From a virus, in IMG/VR virus record IMGVR_UViG_3300032053_000374, positions 1 to 29,277 of that record: 29,277 bases of DNA; one strand, given 5' to 3'. Shown here piece by piece: positions 9,201 through 15,707 of the stretch. Both the position numbers and the translations under genes were made by a program. Under the pieces are notes generated by a model. It ran no database searches. It was given only the letters and a program-made list of their open reading frames with translations, and was not told where the DNA came from. How positions within the stretch are numbered: the first letter of the stretch is position 1; every line of letters starts with the position of its first letter.

Positions 9201-11237
9201 ATAAGTATAAACAGGTTCAGGTCTACCAAGGAAGTCTTGAGGTGTAAATGATGGTTGTGATGATTCACTAAATGTAATATCATATGGTGGAAACCACATA
9301 ATTCTACCCCCGTTTGGTCCTCGTTCACATTCAGGTAAATCGTTATAAGTTAATCCTGGTCTGTTAGATGTTCTCCAAGCTAAATTCTCAAGAGAAAACA
9401 TATATTTTTTAACTTTACCATTAACAATGTTAGTAGAACCAGGATTTTTTGTTGGTGATATATTTAAATTAAAAGTACTGTCTAACACAGAATAACCAAA
9501 TTTTCTAATATTACCATCAGTTTTTTGTAAATCGGCATATGTCAAATATGGTGTATCTTTCGTAAAAACCCTACAATAAACATTGGTTGGATTAACAACA
9601 CCTTTTCCAGATAACCCTGCAGGATTTGTAAATCCAACAACTCTAGAACCTTTAGTTATTTCTTTATAACCATCATTAAAAACCTTACTTAATTGATTAA
9701 TTGCATTACCCGCATGTGATAGTCTTTTATATCCATTTGGTGTTGAATCAACAATTCTTTGTGTTTGGTCTAATATTGAACTTTGTTTAAAATCATAATT
9801 TTGAGAATCATATTCATCTAATTCAGATTTTACTAAATTAAATTGTCCGTTTTCCACACTATCTTGATTTCCCCCAATAGTTGCCTTAAATCCTGGATTA
9901 TTATATTTTGGTGAAGTCCAAACTAAACCTCCCGTCAATCCCCCTCCATCATTTGGAGATATACCATTTAAACCGAATTTAAAATTTTGACCATTTTCAA
10001 ATTGATTTGCAACTTCTGTTGGTCCGTAAACGGGTGCCTTAATTTCATACCCCCATGGATTGATTGGAACCTCACCTGAAGGTGATGTTATTCGACCTGG
10101 GTCTAAGTTTTTACTTCCTACATAATACCCTCCTTTAGTGGGTAAATCTAATAAACTTCTAATACCCGTTTTAATAACGTCCCCAACTTCACCAATTAAT
10201 GATTTATCATAATCTGGAGAATATCGGTTGAAACCTAGTTGATAATATAGTTGAGCCTTTTGTCCTTCCCCTGTATAATCTAAAAATAATTGTGATGGGG
10301 ATTCTTCATGTAAAAATCTTCCAAACAATTTTCCAATTGCTGTATCTCTAGGGTCTTTTCCATTAGTAAACGCCGATGATATCTGTCCAAATAAATTTAA
10401 ACTCTGTGAATTGTCCACAAAGTAATTTCCAGGAATGGCTGAATTTGGTAAGTATACTCCTTCAATTCTTGCAGAGAAATCGGCAGCAGGACTTAATAAA
10501 TTATTAGAGTTCGTAATTCCCCAATCTCTTTCAATTAAAGGAGTCTTTCCTTGTAAGATTTGTGTTGCTTGGTCTGAATTTCCAATAGCTGCACTTAGAT
10601 TACCAACACCTAAAGTATTCCTCCTTAATTTAACACCAATTCTATCCTGAAAATATTTTTTAAGTGTTTTAGCTCCTATTTGGGCAATAAAAGAATCTTG
10701 AGATAATGTTCCGTCACTTCCTGTTGGATTTTTTTGAAATAATATTTGATATGGTGAATATGTTGAGGGTACAAAACTTAGTGGGTCCGCATACTGTTTA
10801 AACGTTGGGACTTTCTGAGCATCTCTAACTGAGATTAATTGTATAGTTTCTTGTGGTGCATACTTGTTTTGTGTTGGTATATGTAATTCTATTGGTGCAC
10901 TTAATCTTGGTAAATTTCCATCAAACGACACACTGTACGGTCCTAAATTAGACTTTGAGTTTGCTAACCCTCCAACATCTAATGTTTTTTCAAACCCTCC
11001 TGTAGGTCCATAAGCATTTAAAGGATATAATAAATCGGCAAAAACATCGTTAGCAATTAAATCACCATTTGAATCAATAACATCTGAGGCGACCGAAACT
11101 TCATCAGATATATCACGAACAATATCGGTAACCGATTGTGATATATACACACCAGGAACTGTATAAGGACTTAAATTCTTACCTAATAAATCGTTCCTAT
11201 ACTTTTTGGTCGATGCAAATGTTAAATAACTTGGCAT
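6225..11237 (-). CDS. 1670-aa baseplate/tail protein with embedded OmpA-like domain
   Basis: This very large structural protein lies directly after the tape measure. Parts seen in order: an N-terminal region with PGVYISQSVTDI at about residues 28-40. Then at about 640-700 a block NGGRIMWFPPYDITF...GRPEPVYTYKSTKRSGTLSW, reminiscent of tail-tube-initiator/baseplate proteins in which 'GR..P.y.Y.stkR..slsw' recurs. At about 800-975 an OmpA-like domain: YYFDND near 807 (typical first strand of the fold) and YNVNLSKRRISSIENYI near 912-930 (the N..LS..R...V..Y helix). A Gly/Pro-rich linker follows near 1005-1045. A second structural block contains GPIDKLQNALSFNYYANTEM near 1205-1230. CxxC pairs occur at CPDC (about 813) and CTQC (about 1533). 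The usual Asp of the OmpA peptidoglycan site is not obvious, while the Arg is retained. Function as a baseplate scaffold is inferred from context. Confidence 0.68.
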   Translation of the reverse strand: MPSYLTFASTKKYRNDLLGKNLSPYTVPGVYISQSVTDIVRDISDEVSVASDVIDSNGDLIANDVFADLLYPLNAYGPTGGFEKTLDVGGLANSKSNLGPYSVSFDGNLPRLSAPIELHIPTQNKYAPQETIQLISVRDAQKVPTFKQYADPLSFVPSTYSPYQILFQKNPTGSDGTLSQDSFIAQIGAKTLKKYFQDRIGVKLRRNTLGVGNLSAAIGNSDQATQILQGKTPLIERDWGITNSNNLLSPAADFSARIEGVYLPNSAIPGNYFVDNSQSLNLFGQISSAFTNGKDPRDTAIGKLFGRFLHEESPSQLFLDYTGEGQKAQLYYQLGFNRYSPDYDKSLIGEVGDVIKTGIRSLLDLPTKGGYYVGSKNLDPGRITSPSGEVPINPWGYEIKAPVYGPTEVANQFENGQNFKFGLNGISPNDGGGLTGGLVWTSPKYNNPGFKATIGGNQDSVENGQFNLVKSELDEYDSQNYDFKQSSILDQTQRIVDSTPNGYKRLSHAGNAINQLSKVFNDGYKEITKGSRVVGFTNPAGLSGKGVVNPTNVYCRVFTKDTPYLTYADLQKTDGNIRKFGYSVLDSTFNLNISPTKNPGSTNIVNGKVKKYMFSLENLAWRTSNRPGLTYNDLPECERGPNGGRIMWFPPYDITFSESSQPSFTPQDFLGRPEPVYTYKSTKRSGTLSWKIIVDHPSILNVIVQKELKSESNVKRVNDIVSSFIAGCLKFDIYELAKRWNTIPTSDLYEMQQYVVNNGYLTQEDVKAIGAEIGGSNITNSTATPDKVDVKTSDVQIPDLKIFEGYAYYFDNDCPDCVNTNNITTTQQWNVLYNNYIGKESTYLTNAVTESNKTAVSQFFSTIKFNYTKTEEFYKKIDEFFKSFKSTDATSTKPSVEIVLTASASAPATKAYNVNLSKRRISSIENYIKNVSLLSGYFKDGSLKITNSVAQGEDAYVSPKTTDGVTVSQGFSCTDNDTNKTNYLKIYSPNAMACRRTAISKIIVTKPEPQKPNPNGDGAAAIGGGGGTISTNTTKAPPGYKPRQPIPPTITTSQKIKDGISKKILRYILSECDYFEVVLKENPIVFNSIKEKIRYFDPAFHSTTPEGLNARLTFLQQCMRPGDTIPVIGIDGKPKYNNSVNTSFGAPPVLVLRVGDFFNTKIIPNSLQITYDPLIFDLNPEGIGIQPMIAKISLAFDIVGGEGLKGPIDKLQNALSFNYYANTEMYDERADWTDDSFKKYDAEIVKAILDQESTVGVNDVKNDIQNGGGDTIGVIQDKNVTDSGTTGTITYQKIMDEFSDVGQGYIDLIYGKTNEIITNYNLPIYNLFSTKRNFVDGKTCEFTSPNSTSLWGKSDNFEKELFNLNQKVIDDIKSVKSKTDPGFEFLQRVYREGFSSTSILKLKSNLINEANLSEIDIKNSLSQVTSNFVSGEQSLILTMRKLDFVDTKHDGFIKQNQGTEIYNISATTDVQSGSTSATTSGNTYGELITDYKSGSDKLKTYYEFLKENNLIGVTFDNNDIKFPPKADGLGFDYPNCTQCSKAERRYYTLMSKRILTEYDAFRTSVLNGIENELANGLTMANVFDTSFNVKKVDYKREHDYELDVLKVYTSGYTQNYKPWNPFVKGKVRKFTFETAPSGTTTTESTRLQDIYKNGNSISDKSTFNGKNKLL

Positions 11238-11242
11238 TTAAT

Positions 11243-11264
11243 TTTATTTATAAATACTATATTA
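11243..11264 (-). promoter_or_regulatory. Promoter-like TATTTAT box upstream of the 1670-aa baseplate gene
   Basis: On the minus strand this site reads TAATATAGTATTTAT (11264-11250) followed by AAATAAAA. The same 15-mer occurs exactly upstream of the tape-measure gene. The box lies about 12 bases before the ATG at 11237 and is the only intergenic sequence between the tape measure and this gene. It is called as a promoter by recurrence only; the short distance to the ATG would give a very short or absent leader. Confidence 0.45.
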
Positions 11265-11272
11265 ATTTATTT

Positions 11273-13222
11273 TTAACGTCCTGCACCCATTAAAGCATTA
11301 TTATTACTGTTTATCTCAGCTAATTTTTTTTGTAATGTTGACATCCAATTAGGGTCATTTAACGCCATATTCCAAATATTTTGTAAATTATCAGGAAATT
11401 TATGTTCAATAATACCATTTACTGTTAGATTACCATTATTTGGTTCATTGGTATTTTGTATATTATTGTTTTGTGGGGCGGGCATATTTGGTGAAAAAAC
11501 ATTTGTTATTAATGGGTTAATAACCGATGGATTTGCAACAACACTATTATTTTGAACTGACATAGGATTAGTATTATTAATAGGAGTGTAAGAATACCCA
11601 TTAGTATTATTTGTACTATTATTTGTTGCAATAATTTCCGCCCTTTTTTTTATCTCACTCACACCATTTTTCATCATATCCTTAAGGGTATCAGTTATTG
11701 ATGTTTGCATTTCAGCTAAAACGGTTGTTACTTCTTTTGTTCCTGATACTATATCACTAAATGAACTACCAAGATTTGTTAAATAACCCTGAACTTTTTC
11801 ATTAATTCCTGTAACATCCGCATTAGCACCTTTATATTTTACTCCCATATATTCTGCAGTTGCCTGTTGATACGGTTGAGCTTTTTTTCCCACTTCCTGA
11901 ACCATATTACCTAATTTACTTGAAGACCCAAGTGCTCTAGCACTTATTCCTGATAATGCAGTAGTATTATTTGCAATATTTGTTAATATATGATTACCTT
12001 CTAATTGTAATTCCGCAGGACTTTTTTTGGCCTCTTCACTCATTTTGTTAATACGTTCCTTATCATTTTTGTCTAATTCGTCAACTGCTTTCATTATTGG
12101 ATTTCCCGCCTTATCCTCACCTAAACTAACAACATATTTTCCCTCAAACTTTGTTCCTTGTTGACCTAACTGAGCCATATGAGCAATCATTAATCTATCA
12201 TCATCATTTGTAAATTCAGGTGAAAATTTAATTTCACTCATTTTTCTATCAAGGTCTCCTGAACTTATCGCCATTTTAGCCAATTCTTCACTACTCATAC
12301 CTAAAGTTTTTGCCAATTCTCTTAGTTGTCCTTGAGCACCAGGTAATATTGACATTTTTTGATTTTTCTCATCAAAATATGTTAATTGTTTTGTGGCTTC
12401 AAGAAGAGACTTTTGTAATTCCGCAGGGTCATTTCTGGCCATATCCATTAACTTATATGGGTCTAATAAATTGGTAACATTAACCCCTAACGCCTGAAAA
12501 CTTGCTGACATTTTAATTGCTTCCTCAGGGTCAAATAACTTATCTGCTAATTTTAAAGTATCCCCCATATTGATTCTTAATCCAGCAGCTTGAGCGGCCA
12601 TTTTAGCCATCCCTTGAACACCATTGTCAAAATTATAAAGATTCAATTTACTCATGTTAGCACTGAGTTGAGAATAAACAGCAGCAGTAGAAACCCCCAT
12701 CTGTCTTGCGGTTGTCAATAAACCTCCCATTTCTTTTGATACTTGATATAATCCAACTCCAGCGTCTGCAAATTCTTTTACTAATTTTGCTGTAGATTCT
12801 GCGGTATTTTTTGTACCATCATTTACTAAATTACCTATTGCAAATAAATCTTGATAGGCATCTTTATCAACTATAACTTGTGTTTGTAATCCCTTAATAA
12901 CCCCCATTTGGATATTAACTACATCTGCCATGGTTCCTCCTAAAAGTTCAACACTTGTTGTAGCTTGAGATATATTACCTTTAATTTCATTAACTAAATC
13001 CCTATTTCCTGCAAATTTATGGGCAATACTAGTAACAACAGTTTCTAATTGTTCAAAAACACCAACAGCGTCAGATAAAAGTCCAGGCCCAAAATTTTTA
13101 TTTATAATCTCAGAAAAATTTGCGGATGCCTTTAAAGTTTTTTCAAGTGAAAATGCTTGGTCAAGAGGTATTGGGGTCGATTCTTCCGATGATGTACCTT
13201 TTTTATTTTTTTCCTCCTGCAT
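11273..13222 (-). CDS. Tail tape-measure-like protein
   Basis: A 649-aa, mostly helical protein rich in Ala, Gly, Met and Leu, located immediately after the chaperone/frameshift region where tape-measure genes normally sit. Residues roughly 100-370 resemble the TP901-type tape-measure core: repeated short amphipathic helices, VSTAAVYSQLSANMSKL, then GMAKMAAQAAGLRINMGDTL and a LFDPEEAIKMSASFQALG segment. The N-terminus is charged and probably disordered. Residues about 530-610 are an Asn/Pro-rich low-complexity stretch before a short folded tail ending in GAGR. If it is an extended helical ruler at about 1.5 angstrom per residue, 649 aa would give a tail close to 100 nm, similar to T4 (gp29, 590 aa); that is an inference. 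A baseplate hub role like gp29 is equally compatible. No transmembrane segment is evident. Confidence 0.72.
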   Translation of the reverse strand: MQEEKNKKGTSSEESTPIPLDQAFSLEKTLKASANFSEIINKNFGPGLLSDAVGVFEQLETVVTSIAHKFAGNRDLVNEIKGNISQATTSVELLGGTMADVVNIQMGVIKGLQTQVIVDKDAYQDLFAIGNLVNDGTKNTAESTAKLVKEFADAGVGLYQVSKEMGGLLTTARQMGVSTAAVYSQLSANMSKLNLYNFDNGVQGMAKMAAQAAGLRINMGDTLKLADKLFDPEEAIKMSASFQALGVNVTNLLDPYKLMDMARNDPAELQKSLLEATKQLTYFDEKNQKMSILPGAQGQLRELAKTLGMSSEELAKMAISSGDLDRKMSEIKFSPEFTNDDDRLMIAHMAQLGQQGTKFEGKYVVSLGEDKAGNPIMKAVDELDKNDKERINKMSEEAKKSPAELQLEGNHILTNIANNTTALSGISARALGSSSKLGNMVQEVGKKAQPYQQATAEYMGVKYKGANADVTGINEKVQGYLTNLGSSFSDIVSGTKEVTTVLAEMQTSITDTLKDMMKNGVSEIKKRAEIIATNNSTNNTNGYSYTPINNTNPMSVQNNSVVANPSVINPLITNVFSPNMPAPQNNNIQNTNEPNNGNLTVNGIIEHKFPDNLQNIWNMALNDPNWMSTLQKKLAEINSNNNALMGAGR

Positions 13223-13232
13223 AATTTAAAAT

Positions 13233-13257
13233 TAGTTTAATAATAAATACTATATTA
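13233..13257 (-). promoter_or_regulatory. Promoter-like TATTTAT box upstream of the tape measure
   Basis: On the minus strand the sequence TAATATAGTATTTAT (13257-13243), continuing TATTAAAC, begins exactly at the TAA that ends the +1-frame extension of the chaperone. The 15-mer is identical to the one before the 1670-aa baseplate gene (11264-11250). It ends about 20 bases before the tape-measure ATG at 13222, a plausible -10-to-start distance. Function is inferred from repetition and placement. Confidence 0.5.
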
Positions 13258-13416
13258 TTTATTTTCTGAAGGAGTATTCTCTTTAACAAGTTCATTAATA
13301 ATATATTTACGAAGATATATAGGCATAATATGGAAGTCTTTGTACGAAACATTCAAATGCTTTGTACAAACATAATATTCCCAAGATTGGAGTTCTCGAT
13401 AATTAGAAGAAAGGCC
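13255..13416 (-). CDS. Tail chaperone C-terminal extension, reached by predicted +1 frameshift
   Basis: This 53-codon reading frame lies in the +1 frame relative to the 247-aa chaperone gene and ends at TAA 13257-13255. It has no start codon at its 5' end: the frame opens at a TGA inside the chaperone gene, and its first ATG would leave only 23 residues. The encoded peptide begins GLSSNYRELQSWEYY and continues to HIMPIYLRKYIINELV, which looks like the helical tail of phage tail-assembly chaperones (aromatic helix, then a 'dF..MP.y' motif, then a helix). At the junction the codons are GAG TTT TTT CGG (13426-13415); the tRNA-Phe on the second TTT can re-pair with TTC after a +1 slip, with a rare CGG codon in the A site. 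The joined product would be 296 aa. The alternative is a one-base homopolymer sequencing error (five T would fuse the frames). Confidence 0.62.
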   Translation of the reverse strand, partial: GLSSNYRELQSWEYYVCTKHLNVSYKDFHIMPIYLRKYIINELVKENTPSENK

Positions 13417-14146
13417 GAAAAAACTCCGCCCCGAAGGATATATTCACATATACCTCCTTTCCAGATGGGGCTATAATTGCTTTGGTTAAATCTAAACCAG
13501 GTTCATTGTCTTCTACAAATTTTCTAATAAATTTAGAATCTGATATAGGTAATGTTTCAATTGTTTGTAAAATCGTACCTCTATCAGAACTTCCATTTAA
13601 TTCTACAATCATTTTATTTAACTTCCAAGTTTGTTTTGGAGCTACTCTTCCTGCAGGATATTTGGTTCCTAAATCATCTAACTCGGATAACTCACCAAAA
13701 GATAATGGTCTTAATTTAACACTATATCCTGATTTTGGTAATACTGTAGATATTGTACCATCTTCACTTGGTTCTATATCTGTTTTTTTAATAAACAATT
13801 CCTCTAAACTAATAGAAACTTCAAAAGGTTTTAAAGTTTCGGGGTCTGTTATACTAAATTTATATTCAGGACCAAATGCAGTATTTCTTAAAAAGATTAA
13901 GATTGCTTGTATATCTCCTTGTAATAATTCATCAGGTTTAATGTCTGATTCATATATTTTGGACCGAAGTAATGTCATTATAAGATTATCACCACCAGAC
14001 ATTAAAAGATTTTCATCTGCTGCAGTTAGATAACCAACTTTAATAGCACTTTTCTTTGATTTATAAAATACCCCCTTTGTTGGCAGTTTTACCACATCAT
14101 GTGGTAAACTAAAGTCTTTTTGACCATATTGTTTTGATTCATCCAT
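13403..14146 (-). CDS. gp26-like baseplate hub assembly / tail assembly chaperone (short product)
   Basis: A 247-aa protein with the T4 gp26/gp51-type opening: LPTKGVFYKSKKSAIKVGYL, followed by the DEN(L) motif near residue 44 and the helix TLLRSKIYES...LLQGDIQAILIFLRNTAFG. A central beta region (about 100-150) and a C-terminal helical region (PLSFGELSELDDLGTKY) follow. T4 gp26 family members are baseplate-hub or tail-assembly factors, and some work as tail chaperones. The position between tail tube and tape measure is the classic chaperone slot. The frame ends FFRPFF and stop at 13403-13405, and the +1 frame just before this stop continues for 53 more codons, as in chaperones made in two lengths. 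The ATG is only 2 bases after the T tract of a terminator-like hairpin and has no Shine-Dalgarno sequence, so expression probably depends on read-through from the tail-tube transcript. Confidence 0.7.
   Translation of the reverse strand: MDESKQYGQKDFSLPHDVVKLPTKGVFYKSKKSAIKVGYLTAADENLLMSGGDNLIMTLLRSKIYESDIKPDELLQGDIQAILIFLRNTAFGPEYKFSITDPETLKPFEVSISLEELFIKKTDIEPSEDGTISTVLPKSGYSVKLRPLSFGELSELDDLGTKYPAGRVAPKQTWKLNKMIVELNGSSDRGTILQTIETLPISDSKFIRKFVEDNEPGLDLTKAIIAPSGKEVYVNISFGAEFFRPFF
13414..13426 (-). promoter_or_regulatory. Predicted +1 ribosomal frameshift site (GAG_TTT_TTT_CGG)
   Basis: On the coding strand the zero frame reads GAG TTT TTT CGG CCT TTC TTC TAA. Slipping one base forward moves tRNA-Phe from TTT to TTC, its perfect match, and the next codon becomes GGC in the open +1 frame. 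The arrangement (TTT followed by a rare CGN arginine codon) parallels the established UCC_UUU_CGU site of influenza A PA-X. A purine-rich GGGGCGGAG lies directly upstream and an AAGGAGG about 30 bases upstream; whether either stimulates shifting is unknown. Confidence 0.55.
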
Positions 14147-14148
14147 AT

Positions 14149-14192
14149 AAAAAAAATTAACCGTAGAGAGTTTATAGTTTCCCTACGGTTAA
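14149..14192 (-). terminator. Intrinsic terminator-like hairpin after the tail-tube gene
   Basis: A perfect 10-bp stem, TTAACCGTAG (14157-14166) pairing with CTACGGTTAA (14183-14192), with a 16-base loop. On the minus strand it is followed at once by eight T (14156-14149), the layout of a Rho-independent terminator for transcripts from the tail-tube gene. It lies just before the chaperone start codon (14146), so it would act as an attenuator between a high-copy and a low-copy product. Confidence 0.8.
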
Positions 14193-14234
14193 ATATATAA
14201 TAGTTATTTTTTTTATCAATAATATTTTACAATA

Positions 14235-14723
14235 TTAATAAATTAATATGCATCTGTCAGGACGAAGAGTTGCTGAAATACCAACTAATCCATCTTGTGC
14301 GTAGTTCAAATCTCCAAATCCAACATCAGTTAAGAAAGTATTAACTAATTGCCATTTTTCAACAACAACACCTGTTGGGTCTAACATCTCTAAAAAAACA
14401 TCTCTCTTATAACCTACAGCATACCCCATACGACCTGTTACAGATTCAGCGTGTAAACGAACCCACTCCATTAATGCTTGTGTCGCAGAAGGTCCAATAG
14501 GGTCTCTAAACTTAACCTGAATTGGGTCCCAACTAAATTTACCTGCAACATATGTTGAAGTATTCAAGAATGGAATTTCCACTGGATTTATTTTTACGTG
14601 TGGTCTACCTACAGATTCAACAAACCATTCGTTTATTCCCAAATCAGATGGAAATCTTAATATAAATCGGTTCTGCCTTTTTGGTTCGTACGGTATCGGC
14701 ATTTTCATGAGTAAATCAGCCAT
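14235..14723 (-). CDS. gp19: Tail tube protein (gp19-like)
   Basis: A 162-aa protein, essentially the length of T4 gp19 (163 aa), the subunit that stacks into the inner tube through which DNA passes. The sequence follows the family: an N-terminal strand with KRQNRFILRFPSDLGI, then WFVESVGRPHVKINPVEIPF (strand and loop of the tube ring), YVAGKFSWDPIQVKFRDPIG (the conserved 'W.p..v.frDpig' motif), a helix with LMEWVRLHAES, and a C-terminal strand set ending with WQLVNTFLTDVGFGDLNYA. It lies downstream of the sheath with a HAD-fold gene in between. The 113-bp gap on its 5' side carries a TATTTAT box and an A-rich leader, and a strong hairpin terminator follows the gene, consistent with a separately produced abundant mRNA. 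Confidence 0.93.
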   Translation of the reverse strand: MADLLMKMPIPYEPKRQNRFILRFPSDLGINEWFVESVGRPHVKINPVEIPFLNTSTYVAGKFSWDPIQVKFRDPIGPSATQALMEWVRLHAESVTGRMGYAVGYKRDVFLEMLDPTGVVVEKWQLVNTFLTDVGFGDLNYAQDGLVGISATLRPDRCILIY

Positions 14724-14744
14724 AATATTTTAATTTTAGTTTTT

Positions 14745-14768
14745 TTGTTTTATTTATTATAAATACTT
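14745..14768 (-). promoter_or_regulatory. Promoter-like TATTTAT box upstream of the tail tube
   Basis: On the minus strand the site reads AAGTATTTATAATAAATAAA, about 35 bases upstream of the tail-tube ATG. It shares the GTATTTAT core with the boxes before the tape measure and the 1670-aa baseplate gene. An A-rich leader without a Shine-Dalgarno sequence close to the start follows. The rest of the gap 14724-14836 shows nothing else recognisable. Confidence 0.45.
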
Positions 14769-14836
14769 CCTTTTTAAAAATTTTCGTATTTACTTTATTT
14801 TTTTAGTTTTTATTCTCTTACTAGAAACTTACTTAA

Positions 14837-15652
14837 TTAATATCTAGTTTTAATTCCTCCATTTGTAGAATATGTCTTAACTATATTATCTGGTTTATCT
14901 TCAAAATGAGTTTTAATTGCTTCTACATTTTTAATATCATCATCTGAAAAACCTATAGTTGGTAAAAAATAATTTCTAATATCATTTTTTAAGAACGCTT
15001 TTTTATGTAAATTACTTGAAAGTTCTTTAACATAAGATACGAACTCTTCCAAAGCTTTTACTTTTTCTTCTTCGGGGTTAGCTTCAGAACCTTTACCAAA
15101 TGAAACGGGATAAAATTTACATAAATCTAAGTAACTCTTAATCATTTCCATTTCATTTAAATTCTCCTCACCTGTGAACTCTCTATATTTTTTTAGATTT
15201 TTAATCAATTCATTTTTGTTGATACCATTAAATCCTGATATAATATAATTATAAACCGCCTCTTTAATTGTCTTTGGGTTGTGTCCTCTCGCAGTTATTA
15301 TTGAAAATATCGAACCGTTATTAATTGCTTCTCTAAAATCTTCCCAAGCTGGTCCTGGTTTTGCCAAAGTAGAATCTATTATAAATAACTTATCCCCTTG
15401 AGTTTTAAAATTTCTAAATGGTAAATCAGCATATGAAACAATTGTATCACCATTATATGAAAAATCTTCTTTACCTATACGACTTCTATATTTTGCAAAA
15501 TCTTCAGTTGACATCCCAATTTCCTCATCTTTATCATTTTTAACAATGATTTGTGTTGGCATTGTGACGATATTATCATCCCAATCAAATGCATAATACT
15601 TTAAATCGGGTGTCCCCTCACTTCCCATACCTTCTTTTAATCTTTTTCTCAT
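14837..15652 (-). CDS. HAD-superfamily phosphatase-like protein
   Basis: A 271-aa protein with haloacid-dehalogenase fold motifs. Motif I is FDWDDN at residues 22-27 (nucleophile D23 and general acid D25); motif II is FSIITARG with T120; motif IV is GFSDDD with acidic residues at 237-239. A likely cap-type insertion, charged and helical, lies at about 130-215. HAD enzymes hydrolyse phosphoesters using Mg2+; the substrate here is unknown, and nucleotide, polynucleotide 3'-phosphate or protein phosphatase roles are all possible. It sits between the sheath and tube genes on the same strand. The ATG at 15652 follows a GC-rich hairpin with no Shine-Dalgarno sequence. An enzyme between two structural genes is odd; it may be an inserted cargo gene or a phage-specific assembly factor. 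Motif III Lys was not assigned with confidence. Confidence 0.75.
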   Translation of the reverse strand: MRKRLKEGMGSEGTPDLKYYAFDWDDNIVTMPTQIIVKNDKDEEIGMSTEDFAKYRSRIGKEDFSYNGDTIVSYADLPFRNFKTQGDKLFIIDSTLAKPGPAWEDFREAINNGSIFSIITARGHNPKTIKEAVYNYIISGFNGINKNELIKNLKKYREFTGEENLNEMEMIKSYLDLCKFYPVSFGKGSEANPEEEKVKALEEFVSYVKELSSNLHKKAFLKNDIRNYFLPTIGFSDDDIKNVEAIKTHFEDKPDNIVKTYSTNGGIKTRY

Positions 15653-15664
15653 ATATTGAATAAA

Positions 15665-15688
15665 GGATGGGGTTATTATTCCCCATCC
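15665..15688 (-). terminator. Terminator-like hairpin after the sheath gene
   Basis: GGATGGGG (15665-15672) and CCCCATCC (15681-15688) form a perfect 8-bp, mostly G/C stem with an 8-base loop, standing out in this AT-rich genome. On the minus strand it is followed by TTTATT, a weak T tract, which makes it a moderate Rho-independent terminator for the sheath transcript. On the plus strand ATTTTAATT follows, so it could work both ways. Confidence 0.65.
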
Positions 15689-15690
15689 AT

Positions 15691-15707
15691 TTTAATTATA
15701 AATATTA
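15691..15707 (-). promoter_or_regulatory. TATTTAT box starting at the sheath stop codon
   Basis: The minus strand reads TAATATTTATAATTAAA, where the first TAA is the sheath stop codon. An exactly identical 17-mer begins at the stop codon of the helicase gene on the plus strand (22707-22723). It lies upstream of the HAD gene, but with the sheath hairpin between them. Confidence 0.4.

Noticed and set aside
11245-11252. T4 late promoter TATAAATA before the 1670-aa baseplate gene
   Set aside because: It is present on the minus strand but only 7 bases from the ATG, and it arises from the palindromic context of the TATTTAT box shared with other genes; the other sites do not have TATAAATA in the coding orientation.
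13403-13426. A -1 frameshift at the T6 run of the chaperone gene
   Set aside because: The -1 frame stops after about 21 residues with no chaperone-like pattern and the slip would mispair one codon, while the +1 frame gives 53 helical residues and perfect re-pairing.
13482-14033. A 183-codon plus-strand open frame opposite the chaperone gene
   Set aside because: It is fully antisense to a gene with recognisable family motifs, has no upstream box or leader, and its protein has no recognisable features; it is most likely a shadow of the real frame.
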